Origin: Sequoia sempervirens
Lineage: Eukaryota > Streptophyta > Pinopsida > Cupressales > Cupressaceae
NCBI GenBank assembly: GCA_007258455.2
Contig: VDFB02000003.1
Location: 39,480,248-39,544,247, forward strand
Direction of reading: 5' to 3'
Length of the DNA stretch: 64,000 bases
The notes beneath the pieces are model-generated. The model was not told the DNA's origin and did not search any database. It saw only the letters and a program-made list of their open reading frames with translations. The position numbers were made by a program, and so were the translations under genes. Shown in pieces: positions 58,540 to 64,000 of this stretch. The stretch's first letter is position 1. The number at the start of each line of letters is the position of its first letter.

Positions 58540-59690
58540 ATCTCTCCCTTTTTCATTGATGGAAACACATGATGTGAAAAACCATCAAAGACAATGCAAC
58601 AACTTTGAACATACTCTCTCACGATTTTCTTTTACTTTCTCTCCCCCTATGTAGATAAAAATTTTTACATGATTTTTTCTCCCCCTTTGAAATCAATGGA
58701 AAAGGATAAAATATTTTTCATTGTTCTCCCCCTTTGACACCGAACCAAGATACTTTCTCTAAATACTCCCCCTTAGGAGTGCACCCTTTAACAAATCAAC
58801 AATCCTCCACAATGACAACACATGACACTACCTACTCCCCCTGAGAGGTAGCCACCAACATCATTCCAGAAAATAGATGAATCCATAGATCCACAAGACT
58901 AATGCATCTCCATATGCATCTATTTCAAAGAAGGAGGGAAAATAACCCCCATATTCTCCCAAAGATACTTAAAAGTATCTTTAGGAAGAGCCTTAGTAAA
59001 TATGTTAGCACTCTAATCCTTTATATAAGGTACATATTCAAGCTTCACCTCATTCTCCATAACATCCTCTCTCAAAAAGTGATACCTAATTGGTATATTC
59101 TTTGTCCTTAAATGCATCACTGGATTCTTTGAAATGTTAATTGCTCTTGTATTATCACAAAATATAGATATAGGCTCATCTATATACTACTCTGATATCC
59201 TTCAATGTCAGTCTCATCCACAATACTTGTCTACAACAAGATGTTGTTGCGATATACCCAACCTCTGTAGTGGATAAAGAAATTGAATCTTGCTTCTTAC
59301 TTAACCATGACACCAATCTACATCCAAGAAAGAGTGCACCACCACTTGTACTTTTCCTTTCATCAACACAACCAACCCAATCTGCATCTATGTAAGAACT
59401 TAATGTAAAATCAGTATCCTTAGGATACCATAAGCCATAATCTAGAGTGCCTTTTAAAAATATGAATATCCTCTTTACTGCTACAACATGTGTTTCTTTA
59501 GGATCTTCATGAAATCTAGCCACAAGACAAATTGCATGCATGATATCCAGTCTAGTAGTAGTTAGATATAGCAATCCACCAATCATAGATCTATATTTTC
59601 TCTGATCATCCTTAGGTGATTCATCATCTTTGCTTAATTTGTGTAGACACTTAGAAATGTCTTGAATGATATCATGCACTCAAACCAGGT
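58540..59690 (-). pseudogene. Copia pol 3' end: RNase H and tail
   Basis: The open minus-strand stretch 59679-59176 reads YRSMIGGLLYLTTTRLDIMH, HVVAVKRIFIFLKGTLDYGL, SSYIDADWVGCVDERKSTSG and LSTTEVGYIATTSCCRQVLW, the classic copia reverse transcriptase/RNase H end. Catalytic Asp residues are kept in DADW, and the Glu in STTEVGY. After 59176 the frame continues in pieces (FCDNTRAINISKNPVMHL, ADIFTK-like) with stops and frameshifts. CTCCCCCTTTG-rich spacer and the polypurine tract follow. The 5' part of pol is missing: homology stops near 59690. Confidence 0.92.
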
Positions 59691-61020
59691 ATACTAACAT
59701 CATTTCCTCCCAAAATCCATCCTATTTTCTCTTAATTAATTAAATTTTCCTAGCTATTTAATTAATTGCATCATTTGCATCTATTAACCTAATTAATCTA
59801 ATTGAGTTAATTCACCCCCTTTTATGCTAACACTTTATCCTGTTAAATTAAATACATCAAACTATTTAATTTAAATCCTTAAGTCTCCTTATTTAATTTA
59901 ATAACCCTATGTTATTTAATTAAATATCATTCCACCTGTCCCCCTTTTCATTAAATCACTTTATTTAATGAAAATCATTTAATTCCCTAAATTGCATAAT
60001 TAAAATTGTTTTAATTATTAATTACTAATAAATCTAATTCCTCCTTTGCATATTCCTCCAAAAGGAATTTTCCTTCCTTTTTTGCACATTAAAACTTTGT
60101 TTTAATTTTCTAAACATCTATTTTCCCTCATCCATGATAATATTCTAAAGAATATTCTCTCTCCCCACTCATTTGAAAAAGGGGAATATTCCTTATTTGT
60201 AACAAACTCATAGGACTTCTTGTGCAAGTTAAAAGTGTGTTTTTTTGGACAAAGGTGGAACCTTGATTAAATTTCATCATTGATTCTCATCCGTTGAAGA
60301 AAATACATGATCCATGCCTCCAAATTCTTCCATCCTTGACCGTTGATTAACCTTTTTAATCTCAACCCTCCATTTCTCACTTGCTCTCCTATAAATAGAT
60401 CACTATTTGGAGACAGATGGATCCACCTTTTCAGAGCAAGCTCATGTTGTTGAAATCACTCACACTCACACTCATATTTATCATTTATTTAGTATCATTT
60501 TAGATTAATTACTTGCATTAATTATCTTAGCTTCCATTAATGGCTTCCATGGTAATATAGATGCATTCATGTAGCTTGTTTATTAATTGGGGTTTCAATA
60601 TTTTTAGCTTAAAATACATTTAGATTATATTTTCACTCACATGTCTTGATCATCTTAGCATAAATCATGTTAAAATAGCTTGCATCATGTTAGTTTAGCA
60701 TTTAAATCATGTTTCACCACACTTCTCATAACGGTTTCATCAATTTTCTTCAATGAAACTGATTGAAAGAAGCTCATTTATCCCTGGGATTGGGAAAGGT
60801 CCATTGTTCCACATCAACACGACACCACTCCCCCAATAGGATAAGTTTCAATGGATTAGAGTAGGTTTTTTGAAGCTTTCATAGTTTAACATGTTAATTT
60901 TAATGAATTCCTAGTTTAGTGTTTGTTTGAATGATCTCTATTGGATTGGCGTTTAGTGGCATGAATACACTTCATATCTTCATGGATCAAGTGTAGTCAG
61001 CCCATACTAATCCATCAGTC
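59691..61020 (+). mobile_element. Probable LTR of another element
   Basis: TTTAATTAA-rich sequence leads to a TATA motif (CCTATAAATAGATC, about 60389) followed by a plausible transcript start region with ACTCACACTCACACTC. A possible primer site TGGTGCTAGGAGGGC lies at 61027-61041. The termini are not clear and no coding region follows, so this is tentative. Confidence 0.4.
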
Positions 61021-61041
61021 ATATTTTGGTGCTAGGAGGGC

Positions 61042-64000
61042 ATAGCCAAAAATATTTAACAATTTTTTCTCTCGAAGTTCATTTTCTAGTTTCTTGAAGA
61101 TATAACGACGCTCTAGGGGATTTCAAAGACACTTTTGTAAGGCATCGCCATATAGCGATGCTATTTCCATTTGATACAGTGATGCATAATTAATACAAAT
61201 GTGCTGATTAAAACAAACGACAATGCTAATACTTTTTAGAGGTGTCTAATATTTGTAAATAGCAATGCCGCCAAATACTAACCTATCGTCGTCAATTCCT
61301 TTCTGCAGAGTGACGCTATATTTCACTAGAGCGATGCTCATTTTATTTATGATGATATTATCGTGAATAGTGATGCTTTTCTTTGGTAAGCAAAAATAGT
61401 GTGATTTTTAGCATGTGTTTTAAATTTTTTTACTTCATCTGATCACTAACATGTCTCTGAATTTTTGTTCTGGTTTTTAGACTAACTGGGTTTTACAGGT
61501 TAGACAATAAAAGTTGAAGTGAAGAAGCATTCTTATATTTAAATCGTATAATTGTAACAAGTGTTTCGACACTTTTGGGGCAATTATAACCCATTTATCA
61601 TGCTTTTCATTTTATGCTTTAGGACCACACTAGCTCTTAATTGGGTTTTAAAATGAATGCTCAAGTGGGATTAAAATGAACCCTCACTCCATTATGCTAC
61701 TTTGGGTTGAAAATTGAACAAATACAACTTAACACTTCATTTGGTGCTTAAAATAAAATTACCTTTACTTTGAGGGTTAAAATTAACAAATGCTTGCTAT
61801 GTCTCATGATTTACATTTTCATCATTGAATGTGTATGCTCTTCTCTCACGCCACTCGGCGATCTTGGGAACCAAAAATATTCCTTTGAAATTTTGTATAA
61901 TCACCCACATATTTCAATTTGGATTAAAATGAACCCTATGCTAGTGTAAGGAAAAGGCGTTGTGTGTGTTCTCTCCTTGCTTCATGCGATCTGGGAGATC
62001 GAACAAAAAAAGTACTTCCTTACTTTTGTATATCTTTAAAGGGCCTACCACCACGCTTCAATTGGTGGGAACGACCCAAGTGGAAACAAGCTAAATCCAA
62101 GCTCTTTCAAACCGCTATATAAAAAATGTGTTTGTGATGAAAGTCATAAGCAACAGGTATGGATGTGTCATATTGACAAGTACCACCCTTAGTGTCCATG
62201 TTACACGTCAAAATCCTTTCTTAGGAAGGGACTGGGAGGCCTCTTGATTGAAATAATCTTGAGCTAATTTTGCTGTGTGTATGGCCACCTTGTACGAAAG
62301 TCCTTACTAAGAACCAACTATTTACAAGCAAAAAACCTTTATGTGTGTTGGTGCAGGAACAATTATTCCAAAGCCGCCCCACATTTTACATTTCATTGTT
62401 GAAAGAGGAAAATCCTTAGGATGTATAGATCTTAAGGATTTGATATTTGGTGGTCTTGAGAAGTGTGTGTCATGGAGGGGAGCCAGTGTCCCCAAATCTC
62501 TAGTTGTTCACATTGTCTTAGTGTTTTGAGAAATCCAATTGGGGATTCAACAAGTAGTATCTTCTAAACATAAGGTGGTAAATGCTTGTGAGTTAGTTTA
62601 ATAATTTTCTTGGTTCTAAAACATTGCAAACAAACATCAACAATCTTCCTCAAAATTTCAAACCCTTTGGTCTAAGTATGGATACCCTTTGAAAAAACCT
62701 TGATATTAATGCTTGTCCTAAGAATTTATTCTTAGATACTTCTAAGTATTTTGGTTTATATCTCAATCCATACTTCCCAAAGTTAACATAGGAAACTATG
62801 GCTTGAACTTCACCATTTTCACAAAATGGACCTTGTGAAATTTATGATGTTTTTGGCATAGACATTTAGTTTGAGCTTAATCAAGACAAGTGTTTATGGT
62901 AAAAAAAACTCACTTAAGCAAGATAAATTGACAAATTAAACCCCACATGACCATTTGGAGACTGATCACTCTTGTTGAACAACCCGACCTTACACTCGCT
63001 ATCATTCAACCAAACTTTGAACTCATTGAAGGAGAACAAATCAATATAATTAGTAGTTTGAGAAGCTTCACTTTTGAAACAAAAGAAACACCAACCTAGT
63101 GGAGAAACATTGCATATTTCATAGACGAAGAGGAGGAACAAGATGATATTATGGCTAGAAGACCCATATTACTACCACCTACATGGCAATAAATATCCTC
63201 TTTTTCATAATCTTAACTTCTCTAAATGATCTCACACAAAATAAAAATCCCCAGGAGAAGGTCTACAGGTCATCACTTTAAACTTAGGCATCTTAGTCCA
63301 AAAGCCATCAAAAAACACCTTCTAGCACTTCAACAAAATAGAAACAGGTTGGTATACAAATTCTGTCAACGTGCTTCAAGGAACAACCTAGAATTTTATG
63401 CATTCTTTTGGAGTCAAAACCCTGGTCTTTTTCACGATCTTGAACTTATCTAAATCATTAGGTCTTTAAGATTTGAAAACTTTAGAGGTCTAACATGTTT
63501 CTCACTACCGTGGTCTTATGAAACAAAGGTTCACTCTAGGTCAACATTGGGTAAAACATTTCATCCACCCCTCATCAAATTTCATCCTTCACTTCACCAA
63601 ACTTTGCAATTTTTTTGAATATATCAACACTTTTTGACTTAGACATCTATCAAACCAACCCCTAACTTAGTTACTTTGTATATGAAATGAATCCTTTTCC
63701 ATGCATTTGGTTATGTTAGTTATCATCTTTGAACTAGTATTTCTTGAAGGTCATGAGTCTACTCTAAATATTTACAAGTTCATCAACATCCTTTATTCAA
63801 ACATCAAAACATCAAACTTTAGTCAAAAGTGTTGTCCCAAAACATTTGCAAAGATCACTCCTCATATCACTCATCTTTTCATCTCCCACTATCACCATTA
63901 CTCCAAAAAGACTTAGAGTGTCCCTTTTACCTAGATTTGAGTCAACAAGAGAGTTCAAACATTAAAAATCACAACATAAGGAAATCATGGAGAAAATCAA
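61042..64000. other. Unassigned sequence, probably decayed retroelement
   Basis: Short ORFs only (for example 62341-62529, 62914-63141, 63226-63453), none with a recognisable domain. Repeated GCGATGC and GCGATGCT words at about 61090-61400 hint at a degenerate short repeat. It may be internal sequence of the element whose LTR lies to the left. Confidence 0.45.

Noticed and set aside
1..64000. CRISPR arrays, bacterial operons, rRNA or tRNA genes
   Set aside because: None seen. Repeats here are transposon- or satellite-like, and the only tRNA-like sequence is the SINE at 26807.

Overview
This is nuclear plant DNA: AT-rich, intron-containing and dominated by retroelements. LINE, SINE, copia-type and gypsy-type remnants, long LTRs, tRNA-iMet-type primer sites and large tandem repeats point to a large, repeat-rich genome. 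A gymnosperm is my best inference, but nothing in the window proves it. A 100-base N run at 3196-3295 is an assembly gap.

The one convincing host gene is an ATG18/WIPI-type PROPPIN (autophagy, phosphoinositide-binding beta-propeller) on the minus strand, present twice. Copy A (8361-13453) is open through four exons and predicts about 1131 residues. Its last ~375 residues are an ordinary PROPPIN. They follow an unusual ~750-residue N-terminal extension made of Ser/Glu-rich tandem repeats and a Ser/Thr-Pro-rich linker. Copy B (28085-32483) has the same exon structure, but it lacks exactly 774 bp of the repeat array and carries an in-frame TAG, so it is probably a pseudogene or a shortened gene. 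Both copies lie in a segmental duplication of about 9.5 kb (about 6870-16380 and about 26590-35922). The units are separated by about 10 kb of decayed LINE sequence. A third, partial copy of the 5' flank sits at 1-912, next to a broken fragment of plastid-type carbamoyl phosphate synthetase large subunit (carB).

Layout: 1-912 duplicated flank; 1190-1873 carB pseudogene; 3296-4440 LTR and leader remnant; 4440-6520 a 2.1 kb tract that is purine-rich and then switches to pyrimidine-rich on the same strand; 6870-16380 duplicon A with ATG18-A; 16600-21200 LINE-A (APE, RT, zinc-binding region, RNase H); 21200-23470 a decayed coding block of unknown origin; 24480-26590 LINE-B 3' half; 26807-26959 a SINE with 13-bp target-site duplications; 26590-35922 duplicon B with ATG18-B; 36961-48253 a tandem array of ~3.25 kb units, each starting with a ~163-bp foldback; 48254-61020 abutting LTR retrotransposon pieces in both orientations; 61040-64000 mostly unassignable sequence.

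The most interesting candidate is the PROPPIN with the giant repeat extension, together with its paralogue in which the array has contracted in frame. The foldback-bearing tandem array and the purine/pyrimidine switch tract come next. Positions were read by eye. Repeat borders are good to tens of bases unless a motif fixes them.
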